DNA of 64,000 bases from contig JBGSTO010000266.1 in NCBI GenBank assembly GCA_041736465.1, positions 21,497 to 85,496 of the forward strand, written 5' to 3'. Shown piece after piece: positions 1 through 7,168 of the stretch. How positions within the stretch are numbered: position 1 is the first letter of the stretch; every line of letters starts with the position of its first letter. The stretch is from JAJUJL01 sp041736465 (lineage in GTDB: Bacteria; Chloroflexota; Anaerolineae; Anaerolineales; UBA4823). The position numbers were made by a program, and so were the translations under genes. The notes under the pieces were generated by a model. The model was not told the origin of the DNA. It did not search any database and was given only the letters and a program-made list of their open reading frames with translations.

Positions 1-993
1 CCCACCCGTGGTAGTGGTGTGGATGAAAGGATTGGGCGCCATCATGCGCTGCCAGATTTCCTCTGTGGAACAAAAGGCGCTCACCGGCATCACCCCCCCG
101 CCCAGCGATTTAGCCGCTGCCAGAATATCGGGCTCGACACCCCAATGATCTACCCCCCACAGCTTGCCGGTGCGTCCCATGCCGGTCTGCACCTCATCGG
201 CGATCAGCAAAGCCCCATACTGGCGGGTAGCTTGCCGGATGCGCGGCCAAAAATCATCCGGCGGAACGATCGCCCCGGCCTCCCCCTGAATCGGTTCCAT
301 CAGCACTGCTGCAATCTCAATGCCTACGCTTTTACAGATTTCTAACTGCCGCTCCACTGCCTCGGCATCTCCAAAAGGCACGTGATACACCGGCCCGCCA
401 TATAAAATACCCGCCGGTTGGCGGTAATCTGCCTTGCCCATCATGCTCAAAGAGCCCATCGTTTTTCCATGAAAGCCTTTTAGCGCCGCAATGAAGCCCG
501 GTTTGCCGGTATACATTTTTGCCAGCTTGATCGACCCCTCGATCGCCTCCGTACCTGAGGCGGCAAAGAATGAATATTTGATATCACCCGGAGTGATCTG
601 CGCCATCAGCCGCGCCAAAACGCCTCGCAGCGGGTCGATCAGTTCCTGGCTGGGCATTGGCGTGCGCGCGAGCTGGGCGCGCACCGCCTCGACCACTTCT
701 GGATGGCCCCAGCCCAGGTCCATCATGCCGTAGCCGCCCAGGCAGTCAATGTACTCACGGCCCAGTACATCCTGAAAAACTGCGCCCTTTCCGGTCCACT
801 CAGTTGCCGCCCAATCGCCTGCCTCGGTAACCGCTTTGCGGTATCCGAGCCAGCCGCGGTTGAAGTGTTCGGCAAAATTGTATTGGGATTCCTCGATGAT
901 GCGCTTGCCTTCCTCATCCGAAACAACTGGTTTTTGAATAAGTTCGAGCCAGCGTCCTGCGTAGGCCTGGGCATCGTTCAGTGATTGCGCCAT
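1..993 (-). CDS. patA: Putrescine aminotransferase (PLP class III), C-terminus beyond left edge
   Basis: It would transfer the amino group of putrescine, and perhaps other diamines, to 2-oxoglutarate, giving 4-aminobutanal and glutamate in the cytoplasm. The 331 codons present run from ATG at 993 to the window edge, and the family is about 460 residues. Recognisable blocks are FIDCLGG-like YIDCLGGYG near residue 80, SGTEAIEGSIKLAK, the long FHGKTMGSLS block, LIADEVQTGMGRTGK and the PLP-lysine segment AAKSLGGGVMP (Lys about 295). The order and wording of these blocks match E. coli YgjG/PatA better than acetylornithine aminotransferase. It lies directly downstream of an Lrp-type regulator and the potDABC genes, so import and catabolism of polyamines sit together. 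Substrate choice within class III aminotransferases is inferred from motif similarity and context. Confidence 0.85.
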   Translation of the reverse strand, partial: MAQSLNDAQAYAGRWLELIQKPVVSDEEGKRIIEESQYNFAEHFNRGWLGYRKAVTEAGDWAATEWTGKGAVFQDVLGREYIDCLGGYGMMDLGWGHPEVVEAVRAQLARTPMPSQELIDPLRGVLARLMAQITPGDIKYSFFAASGTEAIEGSIKLAKMYTGKPGFIAALKGFHGKTMGSLSMMGKADYRQPAGILYGGPVYHVPFGDAEAVERQLEICKSVGIEIAAVLMEPIQGEAGAIVPPDDFWPRIRQATRQYGALLIADEVQTGMGRTGKLWGVDHWGVEPDILAAAKSLGGGVMPVSAFCSTEEIWQRMMAPNPFIHTTTTGG

Positions 994-1017
994 ACACATA
1001 TCCTTCCTGAGTACTGC

Positions 1018-1503
1018 TTACGATTCAGACTCCTGTTGGTCTTGAGAGGTGAGCGGCACCCGCCACTGGTAGACATCTTTGAGCCGGATCGGCACAATGG
1101 AGGTGGTGGTTTTGCGCACACCCGGCAGCTTGCCTATGAACTCGGTTGCCAGTGCGTACACCTCAGCATTATCGCGTGCCACAACCTGGGCGCTGACGTC
1201 ACGCTCGCCAATCGAGCAAGCCACGTAGGTGACGTTTTCATGCTCTGCCAGCTGCCGGGCAACCTGATTGATCAGGCCTGGCTCGACTTCGATAAACACA
1301 TCGGCAATAATGGTGTATCCAAGCGCTTCCGGGTTGACGACTGCGCTGATCTTGATCACATCGTTATTAATCAAACGCTCGATGCGATAACGCACCGAGC
1401 GCTCTGTAATACCAATCTGGCGGGCTATTTCCGACGCCGCCATGCGTCCATCTTCGAGCAGCAGGTTGATGATCTTGCGATCGATCGTGTCGATTTTCGA
1501 CAT
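1018..1503 (-). CDS. Lrp/AsnC-family transcriptional regulator
   Basis: A 161-residue DNA-binding regulator. An N-terminal winged helix-turn-helix (residues about 5-60, with IARQIGITERSVRYRIERL) is followed by the RAM ligand-binding/oligomerisation domain (YTIIADVFIEVEPG, then VVARDNAEVYALATEFIGKLPGV). ATG at 1503 follows a GAGG ribosome-binding site. The aminotransferase gene starts 24 bases past its stop, and its own promoter lies at the end of potC. This pattern suggests a local regulator that senses an amine or amino acid and controls the aminotransferase and perhaps the pot genes. The length is normal for the family. The ligand cannot be deduced from sequence. Confidence 0.93.
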   Translation of the reverse strand: MSKIDTIDRKIINLLLEDGRMAASEIARQIGITERSVRYRIERLINNDVIKISAVVNPEALGYTIIADVFIEVEPGLINQVARQLAEHENVTYVACSIGERDVSAQVVARDNAEVYALATEFIGKLPGVRKTTTSIVPIRLKDVYQWRVPLTSQDQQESES

Positions 1504-1535
1504 GCACCATTCCTCGACTTCCGTTATCTACAATA

Positions 1536-1564
1536 ATGTTAGCATTTATTTCCGAAACCGTCAA
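1536..1564 (-). promoter_or_regulatory. Candidate sigma70 promoter for lrp-patA
   Basis: On the minus strand TTGACG (1559-1564) is followed after 17 bases by TAACAT (1536-1541), about 30 bases before the lrp start codon. It overlaps the potC/lrp junction, so lrp-patA can be expressed apart from potDABC. Confidence 0.6.
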
Positions 1565-1571
1565 GAAAAAA

Positions 1572-2375
1572 CTACTCGCTGCTTTCCTGTGTCAGGCGAT
1601 GGGCGATCACAATCGGGATAAATGTGATCAGTATGACAACAATCGCGACTACATTGGTAACAGGCCGGTCGCGCGGGCGCACCAGCTGACTGAAAATCCA
1701 GATTGGCAGCGTCGACTGCTGTCCGGCAGTAAAGGTCGTCACGATCACTTCGTCGAAGGAAAGCGCGAACGCCAGCATCCCACCTGCCAGCAGCGCTGTG
1801 GCGAGATTCGGAAAAATCACGTAGCGAAATGTTTGCCAGCCGTTAGCCCCCAGGTCCATGGAAGCTTCGACTTGCGAGTTTCCAAAGCGGCGAAAACGAG
1901 CAATGACATTGTTGTAAACAACCACCACACAAAATGTAGCATGCCCGATAACAATCGTCCAAAAGCTGAAGGGTATATTCCCCAGGCTGATGGCAGAGCG
2001 CAGCGCAATGCCGGTAACGATGCCCGGCAGCGCCAACGGGAGCAGCAGCAGAAAAGATACCGCTTCTTTTCCGAAGAAACTTTTGCGGGCAACCGCGGCA
2101 GCAGCCAGAGTCCCCAGCACCAGAGCCGCCAGCGTGGCGATGCTTGCCACCTGCAAAGAAAGCCGCAGCGCTTGCCAGAAATCCGTTCGGCCCATGGTCA
2201 CACCAAACCACTTGAGCGTCAGCCCGGGTGGAGGAAAGCTGTAGGTGGCTTCTTCGGTCGTGAAGGCATACAGAAGAATAATTAACACCGGGATGTGCAA
2301 AAAGAGCAGCACCAGCCATGCACTGATGGCAACCGGCAGGGGAGCTTTTTCGCCCCCGGCTTGCGGAGTGTTCAT
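1572..2375 (-). CDS. potC: Spermidine/putrescine ABC transporter permease PotC
   Basis: Inner-membrane permease of 267 residues with about six hydrophobic helices. The binding-protein-dependent transport EAA motif region reads ASMDLGANGWQTFRYVIFPNL (about residues 180-200), as in PotC/PotI. The N-terminus has the family pattern of a first helix followed by FTTEEATYSFPPPGLTLKWF. ATG at 2375 follows AGGAGG with five bases of spacing. It is the last gene of potDABC in transcription order and lies 15 bases after potB. With PotB it should form the heteromeric channel energised by PotA. Assignment to polyamines rather than another type-I substrate rests on the complete gene set and the aminotransferase downstream. 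Confidence 0.9.
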   Translation of the reverse strand: MNTPQAGGEKAPLPVAISAWLVLLFLHIPVLIILLYAFTTEEATYSFPPPGLTLKWFGVTMGRTDFWQALRLSLQVASIATLAALVLGTLAAAAVARKSFFGKEAVSFLLLLPLALPGIVTGIALRSAISLGNIPFSFWTIVIGHATFCVVVVYNNVIARFRRFGNSQVEASMDLGANGWQTFRYVIFPNLATALLAGGMLAFALSFDEVIVTTFTAGQQSTLPIWIFSQLVRPRDRPVTNVVAIVVILITFIPIVIAHRLTQESSE

Positions 2376-2390
2376 ATTCGCCTCCTGTAC

Positions 2391-3332
2391 TTACAGTGCC
2401 TCAAAAGCACCCAACCTGCGGGCAATCAGCAGATAAACAATCATAATGACAATTGGGATCATCGTAAAAGCGGCTGCCAGGGGGATGTTGCCAGATGTGC
2501 CCTGGTGGGAGAGCACAACCTGCCCGATAAAAAAGCTGGAATTCCCAAGCACCGAGGGCACGATGAAATCGCCTAACGTCAGTGAGAAGGTGAAAATCGA
2601 GCCTGCAATCACGCCAGGAAAAGCCAGCGGAAGGATGATGTTCCAGGCAGTTTGTAATGGCCGCGCACCCAGATCGCCGGAGGCTTCCAGCAGCGATTTC
2701 GGCACCCGCTCCAGCGCAGCATGAATGGGTAAAACCATGTACGGCAGCCACACATACGTAAAGACGATAAATATTCCAATCGGTGAAAGCGAGAGCGATG
2801 ACCCGCCGATGACCGGGTTGGCGAGCAAGGCATCCAGCAAGCCTTGCAGCCCGGCGTGGCTGATAAACCATGAAAGGATGCCCTCCTTCGCCAGGATCAA
2901 CTTCCAGGCATACACCCGTACCAGGTAGCTTGACCACAATGGCAGGAGCATAGCCAGGTAGAGAAATCCTTTCAGGCGCGCTGAAGCGTAACGAGTCATA
3001 AAATATGACAGGGGAAATGCGAGCAGGATCGTCGCCATCGTGACTGCCAGCGCCATTCCAGCGGTGCGCAGTACGATGTCCATGTTCGAAGGCGTAAAGA
3101 GCTGCAGGTATGTGGACAGGGTAAATTGGCGCACCACCAGCCCGGTGAATCCATCCAGGTAATAAAAACTGTTAACCAGCATCGTCGCCAGCGAACCCAG
3201 GTATACCCCGCCCATCCAAAACATAGGAGGGCCGAGCAGCAGCAGCAATAAAAGTCTCGGTCGCAAGTAGATATAGGTTGACAGGCGCGAGAGCCAGCCA
3301 GATTTTGCTTCAACTACAGGAGATGCGCTCAT
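2391..3332 (-). CDS. potB: Spermidine/putrescine ABC transporter permease PotB
   Basis: A 313-residue membrane permease, partner of PotC. Hydrophobic helices start near residue 28 (LLLLLLLGPPMFWMGGVYL). The EAA loop is LLEASGDLGARPLQTAWNIILP near residue 210. The frame opens with TTG immediately followed by ATG (3332), and the ATG is taken as the start because neither has a strong Shine-Dalgarno site. Between this gene and potA is a 90-base gap with a perfect stem-loop (3371-3409), unlike the tight spacing elsewhere in the operon. PotB-type permeases are usually 275-315 residues, so the length fits. Confidence 0.9.
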   Translation of the reverse strand: MSASPVVEAKSGWLSRLSTYIYLRPRLLLLLLLGPPMFWMGGVYLGSLATMLVNSFYYLDGFTGLVVRQFTLSTYLQLFTPSNMDIVLRTAGMALAVTMATILLAFPLSYFMTRYASARLKGFLYLAMLLPLWSSYLVRVYAWKLILAKEGILSWFISHAGLQGLLDALLANPVIGGSSLSLSPIGIFIVFTYVWLPYMVLPIHAALERVPKSLLEASGDLGARPLQTAWNIILPLAFPGVIAGSIFTFSLTLGDFIVPSVLGNSSFFIGQVVLSHQGTSGNIPLAAAFTMIPIVIMIVYLLIARRLGAFEAL

Positions 3333-3370
3333 CAAACCATCCGCAATCCGCCTGATAGGAACTCAGGCAA

Positions 3371-3409
3371 GTTCAGACACCGCCGGTGTAACGCCGGCGG
3401 TGTCTGAAC
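3371..3409. repeat. Perfect 16-bp inverted repeat between potA and potB
   Basis: Arms 3371-3386 and 3394-3409 are exact reverse complements around a 7-base loop. It lies in the 90 bases between the potA stop and potB start. No T-run follows on the minus strand, so it is more likely an mRNA-processing or stability stem, or a leaky attenuator, than a full terminator. Confidence 0.75.
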
Positions 3410-3425
3410 CGCATCTTGAAATCAC

Positions 3426-4469
3426 TTAGCCTGCCGGTGCCAGCAGCCGATTGTGTTCACGCTTCCAAATCAAGCACACACGCTGCCCGCGCACCGCCAG
3501 CACATCCATCGAGGTGGTATACAGGTTCTGCTGGGCCACCACCAGGTCCACGCTGTTATCCAGCGCCACCAGATAGCGGGTATACAGCCCCAGATAAACC
3601 ACATTCCTCACCACGCCATCCAAAGCGATCTCATCTGGCGCCGGGTGAGTCTCCAGCGCAGCCATATGGATCTTTTCCGGGCGAATGGAAAAACTGCCTG
3701 GCGAGCCGGTAAGTGCCTGTGCAGCCTCCCCGCTGACCAGGTTGGAGATGCCCACAAAGCTGGCAACAAAGGGTGTGGCTGGGTGTTCGTATACATCTGC
3801 GGGTGTACCCACCTGCTCCACTTTGCCATGGTTGAACACTGCCAGCCGGTCACTCATCGTCAGAGCTTCCTCCTGGTCGTGGGTAACGTAAATGAACGTG
3901 ATACCCACCCTCTGCTGGATCGACTTCAACTCGAGCTGCATTTGCTGGCGAAGCTTGAGATCCAAAGCGCCCAGCGGTTCGTCCAGCAGCAGAACACGCG
4001 GGCTGTTGATGATCGCCCGCGCCAGAGCCACTCGCTGGCGCTGCCCGCCGGAGAGCTGAGATGGCTTTCGCTGCTCCAGGCCCGGCAGGCGTACCAATTC
4101 CAGCATCTCAGCGACACGCTGCCGGCGCTCGGCTGCGGGCACTTTTTTGATCATCAAGCCATAAGCAACGTTATCCCCTACCGTCATATGCGGAAATAAC
4201 GCGTAATCTTGAAAGACCGTGTTGACGCTGCGCTCATATGGCGGCAGGGTTGATACATCCTGACCATGCAGCAGGATTTTTCCCGAGCTGGGACGGTCAA
4301 AACCAGCGATCATGCGCAGACAGGTGGTCTTGCCAGAACCGGACGGACCGAGCATCGTAAAAAACTCGCCATCTCGGATGGATAGGTTTACGCCGTCAAC
4401 CGCGCGCACATCACCAAAGTGGCGCGTGACGCCGCTTAATTCAACCGCTGGAAGACCTGCCTCAGCCAT
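3426..4469 (-). CDS. potA: Spermidine/putrescine ABC transporter ATPase PotA
   Basis: A 347-residue ATPase that drives the PotBC channel. Walker A is GPSGSGKTT, the signature is LSGGQRQRVALARA, Walker B is VLLLDEPLGALD and the switch histidine is in YVTHDQEEAL. A C-terminal TOBE/OB-like extension follows (about residues 240-347, beginning FVGISNLVSGEA). This architecture is typical of the CUT1/MOI group that includes PotA. ATG at 4469 lies 3 bases past the potD stop, implying translational coupling. Confidence 0.93.
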   Translation of the reverse strand: MAEAGLPAVELSGVTRHFGDVRAVDGVNLSIRDGEFFTMLGPSGSGKTTCLRMIAGFDRPSSGKILLHGQDVSTLPPYERSVNTVFQDYALFPHMTVGDNVAYGLMIKKVPAAERRQRVAEMLELVRLPGLEQRKPSQLSGGQRQRVALARAIINSPRVLLLDEPLGALDLKLRQQMQLELKSIQQRVGITFIYVTHDQEEALTMSDRLAVFNHGKVEQVGTPADVYEHPATPFVASFVGISNLVSGEAAQALTGSPGSFSIRPEKIHMAALETHPAPDEIALDGVVRNVVYLGLYTRYLVALDNSVDLVVAQQNLYTTSMDVLAVRGQRVCLIWKREHNRLLAPAG

Positions 4470-4472
4470 CGA

Positions 4473-5666
4473 TCAGCGCCCGCCGATTACGGCGATATAT
4501 GCCGTGCTCCACTCATGATACGGGATGCACTCCTGGCGTCCGTCGCCGCAGTCTGTGGTCGGCGTCTTCCAGAAGGCGATCTTATCAAAGTTGTTGAAAC
4601 CGTTTGTTTCACAACCCGCGTCGGTGAGCAGCGCATTGCCTGTGCAGGCATCGGGCACCGCCGGTACCGAGCCGAACCAGGCAGCCAGGTCGCCTTGCAG
4701 CTTCGGGTTCAGCGAGTGCTCCAACCACTTGTAGGCGCAGTTCGGGTGCGGCGCGTTGATGTGCAGCATGGTGGTATCTGCCCAGCCTGTAGCCCCTTCT
4801 ACCGGCACAACGCTGGCAATCGGTTGCGCTTCGAACTGAAGCAGATTTACCTGGAAAGGCCAGGAGGAAGAAGCCACAACGCCTTCGTTCTTGAAGTCGT
4901 CCATTTGAATGAAAGCGTCGTGCCAGTAGCGCCCGATCAGCGTACGCTGCTGGCGCAGCAGGTTCAGAGCCTCATCGAACTGGGCGCGTGTCAAAGCATA
5001 AGGGTCATTGATGCCCAGCTCTGGCTTATGATGCTTTAGATAAAGGGCTGCATCTGCAATATAGATCGCCCCGTCATATGCCTGGATGCGGCCCTTATTC
5101 GACTGCCCATCAGGCAGGGTCTGTTCCTCGAAAACCACGCTCCAGCTATCAGGCGGCTGGCTCCCAAAAACTTCGCTGTTGTACATCAAGACATTCGGTC
5201 CCCATTGGTATGGGACTCCGTAATGTTTGCCATCAACGGTGTGCCAGGGAGCGTTTTTCAGGCGCTCATCCACCTTGCTCCACGATGGAATCAAGTCAAT
5301 ACTAATCTCCTGAATTTTTCCGGCGGCAATCAAACGATTGCTGGCATCGCCGGATGCCGTCACCAGGTCGAACCCACCTTCGTTCATTAGAGCTACCATC
5401 TCGTCCGATGTCGCAGCCACCTTCACCGTGACCTTGCAGTTAGTGGTGCTTTCAAAATCGGTCACCCAATCATAATTGGGATCAGTCTCGCCGCGTTCGA
5501 TATATCCTGCCCAGGCAACGATGGAGACCTCACCCTCCCCATCTCCAATGGACTGCAAGGGACCGCCGGCAGCGGGTTGCGCCTGTCCTCCCGCACAGGC
5601 GCTCAAGAAAATACTCATCAACAACATGATAATTAACACACGGGGGAATACAGGTTTGGCATTCAC
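4473..5666 (-). CDS. potD: Spermidine/putrescine-binding lipoprotein PotD
   Basis: A solute-binding lipoprotein that would deliver polyamine to PotBC. The 397-residue call starts at GTG 5666, which is preceded by AAAGGAGAG. The signal peptide ends in a lipobox (IFLSAC, cysteine near residue 25). The body is a type-2 periplasmic-binding fold with VAWAGYIERG, YGVPYQWGPN and LYLKHHKPELG segments seen in PotD/PotF relatives. A longer in-frame ATG exists at 5816, but a consensus promoter (5755-5782) lies inside that extension and the extra residues would precede the signal peptide, so the shorter start is preferred. It is first in the operon, as expected for a protein needed in excess. Confidence 0.88.
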   Translation of the reverse strand: MNAKPVFPRVLIIMLLMSIFLSACAGGQAQPAAGGPLQSIGDGEGEVSIVAWAGYIERGETDPNYDWVTDFESTTNCKVTVKVAATSDEMVALMNEGGFDLVTASGDASNRLIAAGKIQEISIDLIPSWSKVDERLKNAPWHTVDGKHYGVPYQWGPNVLMYNSEVFGSQPPDSWSVVFEEQTLPDGQSNKGRIQAYDGAIYIADAALYLKHHKPELGINDPYALTRAQFDEALNLLRQQRTLIGRYWHDAFIQMDDFKNEGVVASSSWPFQVNLLQFEAQPIASVVPVEGATGWADTTMLHINAPHPNCAYKWLEHSLNPKLQGDLAAWFGSVPAVPDACTGNALLTDAGCETNGFNNFDKIAFWKTPTTDCGDGRQECIPYHEWSTAYIAVIGGR

Positions 5667-5754
5667 AGACTCTCTCCTTTGGCGCGATCGAACCTTACGG
5701 GCGCATCTTGGCGTGCAGTCACCGCTCTGCACACAGCTTCCCGCAGTACAGGAA

Positions 5755-5782
5755 AGTATAGTAAAAATATCCATATTGTCAA
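5755..5782 (-). promoter_or_regulatory. Sigma70 promoter of potDABC
   Basis: Minus-strand TTGACA (5777-5782), 16-base spacer, TATACT (5755-5760). Transcription would start near 5748, giving a leader of about 80 bases before the GTG at 5666. Confidence 0.75.
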
Positions 5783-6047
5783 GAAGCAAAGGTGCATTTA
5801 CGACATTCGCGTTCATTTAATAGTAGGAAATATACATGCTTCATCCAGGATATGACCGATCCCGACAATGAAACATGACAGCGACCTTACCCTCAAAGCC
5901 TAGCGTTGCAGTAAGGTAACATTCCGATGCAATTGTGTAACAATATCCATAGTTTCTCGTTTTATCGGTTAACAAATTTGTAAGGTGGTCTCGCACGAAG
6001 TCTGGAAAGCGGGATGACTTCGATCACGAGCAGCGATGCAGATGCTA
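5783..6047. other. Divergent intergenic region without a recognised gene
   Basis: About 265 AT-richer bases between the potD promoter and the promoter of the riboswitch-controlled gene. I see no credible coding frame. A loose inverted repeat (ACCTTAC near 5883 with GTAAGGT near 5911) could be a regulator site, but nothing supports a specific assignment. Confidence 0.4.
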
Positions 6048-6076
6048 TTGACAATACCTAACAAATATGCTAAGAT
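6048..6076 (+). promoter_or_regulatory. Sigma70 promoter upstream of c-di-GMP riboswitch
   Basis: TTGACA (6048-6053), 17-base spacer, TAAGAT (6071-6076). A further TATAAT is present at 6091-6096 without an obvious -35. Transcripts from here run through the whole aptamer. Confidence 0.65.
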
Positions 6077-6148
6077 AATTAAGATTTAGTTATAATACTT
6101 AATGGATACGCAACGATTGCGAAGCTTAACAACCAGAAGATACTAATA

Positions 6149-6232
6149 CTGGCTAACCGATAATGGCAAACCCATCGTGAGGTGGGGACGCAAAGCAAAG
6201 GGTCTATCCACGGATAGATCGCCTGGCTGCCG
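6149..6232 (+). promoter_or_regulatory. Cyclic di-GMP-I (GEMM-I) riboswitch aptamer
   Basis: The conserved GEMM signature is directly visible. GGCAAACC (6165-6172) and a short GAGG-type tetraloop hairpin lead into GGGGACGCAAAGC (6184-6196). A second stem GGTCTATCC/GGATAGATC follows, with the tetraloop-receptor side, and the closing GGCTGCCG ends at 6232. Order, spacing and the invariant GGACGCAAAGC block match the GEMM-I family that binds c-di-GMP. The outer P1 boundaries are approximate. It lies in the 5' leader of the exported-protein gene at 6320. Confidence 0.9.
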
Positions 6233-6258
6233 AAGTAAGCATACACGGCAGCCTTTTT
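6225..6258 (+). terminator. Riboswitch expression-platform terminator
   Basis: GGCTGCCG (6225-6232), which is also the 3' side of the aptamer, can pair exactly with CGGCAGCC (6246-6253), followed by TTTTT. Aptamer closing and terminator are therefore mutually exclusive. This predicts that bound c-di-GMP prevents termination (an ON switch). The sign is inferred from pairing logic. Confidence 0.8.
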
Positions 6259-6319
6259 GTTTATACAGCCACCGGTGACCACCGCACCGGATTATAGAAA
6301 GCGTAGAAGAGGTGTATCG

Positions 6320-7042
6320 ATGAAACAATTTCGCAAGGCAATCACCGCAGCAGTTTTACTGGCACTGCTAACCGTTACCGCCTCCCTGGCAGCTTCCTCC
6401 GTGATCCTGCAGGGATACCAGATCGACTTCATCGAGGTTGTGAAGGACGGCGATAACACCATTTGGACTTACGCCATCACTGCAGACGGGGATGAGACCT
6501 TCGGGTTGAGCCACTGGACCTTAGATTTGGATCTGGCATGCGGGTATGAGATCGTAGCGCCGGCAGAATCTCCGGCGGGGGTGAATACCTACTTCACACC
6601 AGCCAGCTATGTGCCGCAGAGCGGGCCGAATGCAGGCATTGACATCTGCGCCGGGCTGTATGACTGCCAGGCGGCCTCGTACAATATCGAATATGGGGTT
6701 GATGCGACCACCGGCATATCTGGGATAAAGTTCCAGGAGCCAGATCCCGCCCTTTCCGCCAGTACACCTGGGACACAAATTTTCCAGATCACCGTTGCCA
6801 GCAGCGACCCACGCATTGGCAGCGTGGATGTTGCCATCAAGACCGGCGGCGGTTCCACCGGCTACGAGATTGGCCTCATCGACGGACCGGTGTGCTACCC
6901 AACAGCGCTGACCCTGGCAAATTTGAGCGCCAGCTCCAATACAGGTGGCGTGCTGCTGAGCACCATCCTGATTGCAGCTTTCATCCTGGCTTGCCTTGCG
7001 GCAGTTTTTGGCGCAAAGCTGAGGCTCTCGACTGCGTATTAA
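6320..7042 (+). CDS. c-di-GMP-controlled exported protein with C-terminal membrane anchor
   Basis: A 240-residue protein of unknown function. ATG at 6320 lies a few bases after a GAGGTG site. It has a Sec signal peptide (about residues 1-25, hydrophobic AVLLALLTVTASLAA). The extracellular body has two to four cysteines (CGYEI, DICAGLYDC) and repeated beta-rich stretches. A single transmembrane segment lies near 212-232 (LLSTILIAAFILACLAAVFGA), ended by a short basic tail. The layout resembles surface proteins with a sorting or anchoring tail, but no PEP-CTERM or LPXTG signal is seen. Control by a GEMM riboswitch points to a role in the motile/sessile transition, adhesion or matrix formation. 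Function is inferred only from this regulation. Confidence 0.75.
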   Translation: MKQFRKAITAAVLLALLTVTASLAASSVILQGYQIDFIEVVKDGDNTIWTYAITADGDETFGLSHWTLDLDLACGYEIVAPAESPAGVNTYFTPASYVPQSGPNAGIDICAGLYDCQAASYNIEYGVDATTGISGIKFQEPDPALSASTPGTQIFQITVASSDPRIGSVDVAIKTGGGSTGYEIGLIDGPVCYPTALTLANLSASSNTGGVLLSTILIAAFILACLAAVFGAKLRLSTAY

Positions 7043-7103
7043 TACCTCGGGTTGGCAGCTTCCAGAAATTATCCGCTGCCTGACAACTATATTTTCGAAT
7101 AAA

Positions 7104-7143
7104 AAGAGGGCTGCAATCTCAACCAGATGATTGCAGCCCTCTT
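7104..7143. terminator. Bidirectional intrinsic terminator
   Basis: Perfect 14-bp arms (7104-7117 and 7130-7143) are flanked by an A-run on the left and a T-run on the right. It serves both the plus-strand exported-protein gene and the convergent nuclease gene. Confidence 0.9.
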
Positions 7144-7168
7144 TTTTATACGCTTAGCAGTTCATCCA

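Noticed and set aside
5667..5816. 50-residue N-terminal extension of PotD
   Set aside because: It contains the sigma70 promoter and would bury the lipoprotein signal peptide; the GTG start has a good Shine-Dalgarno site.
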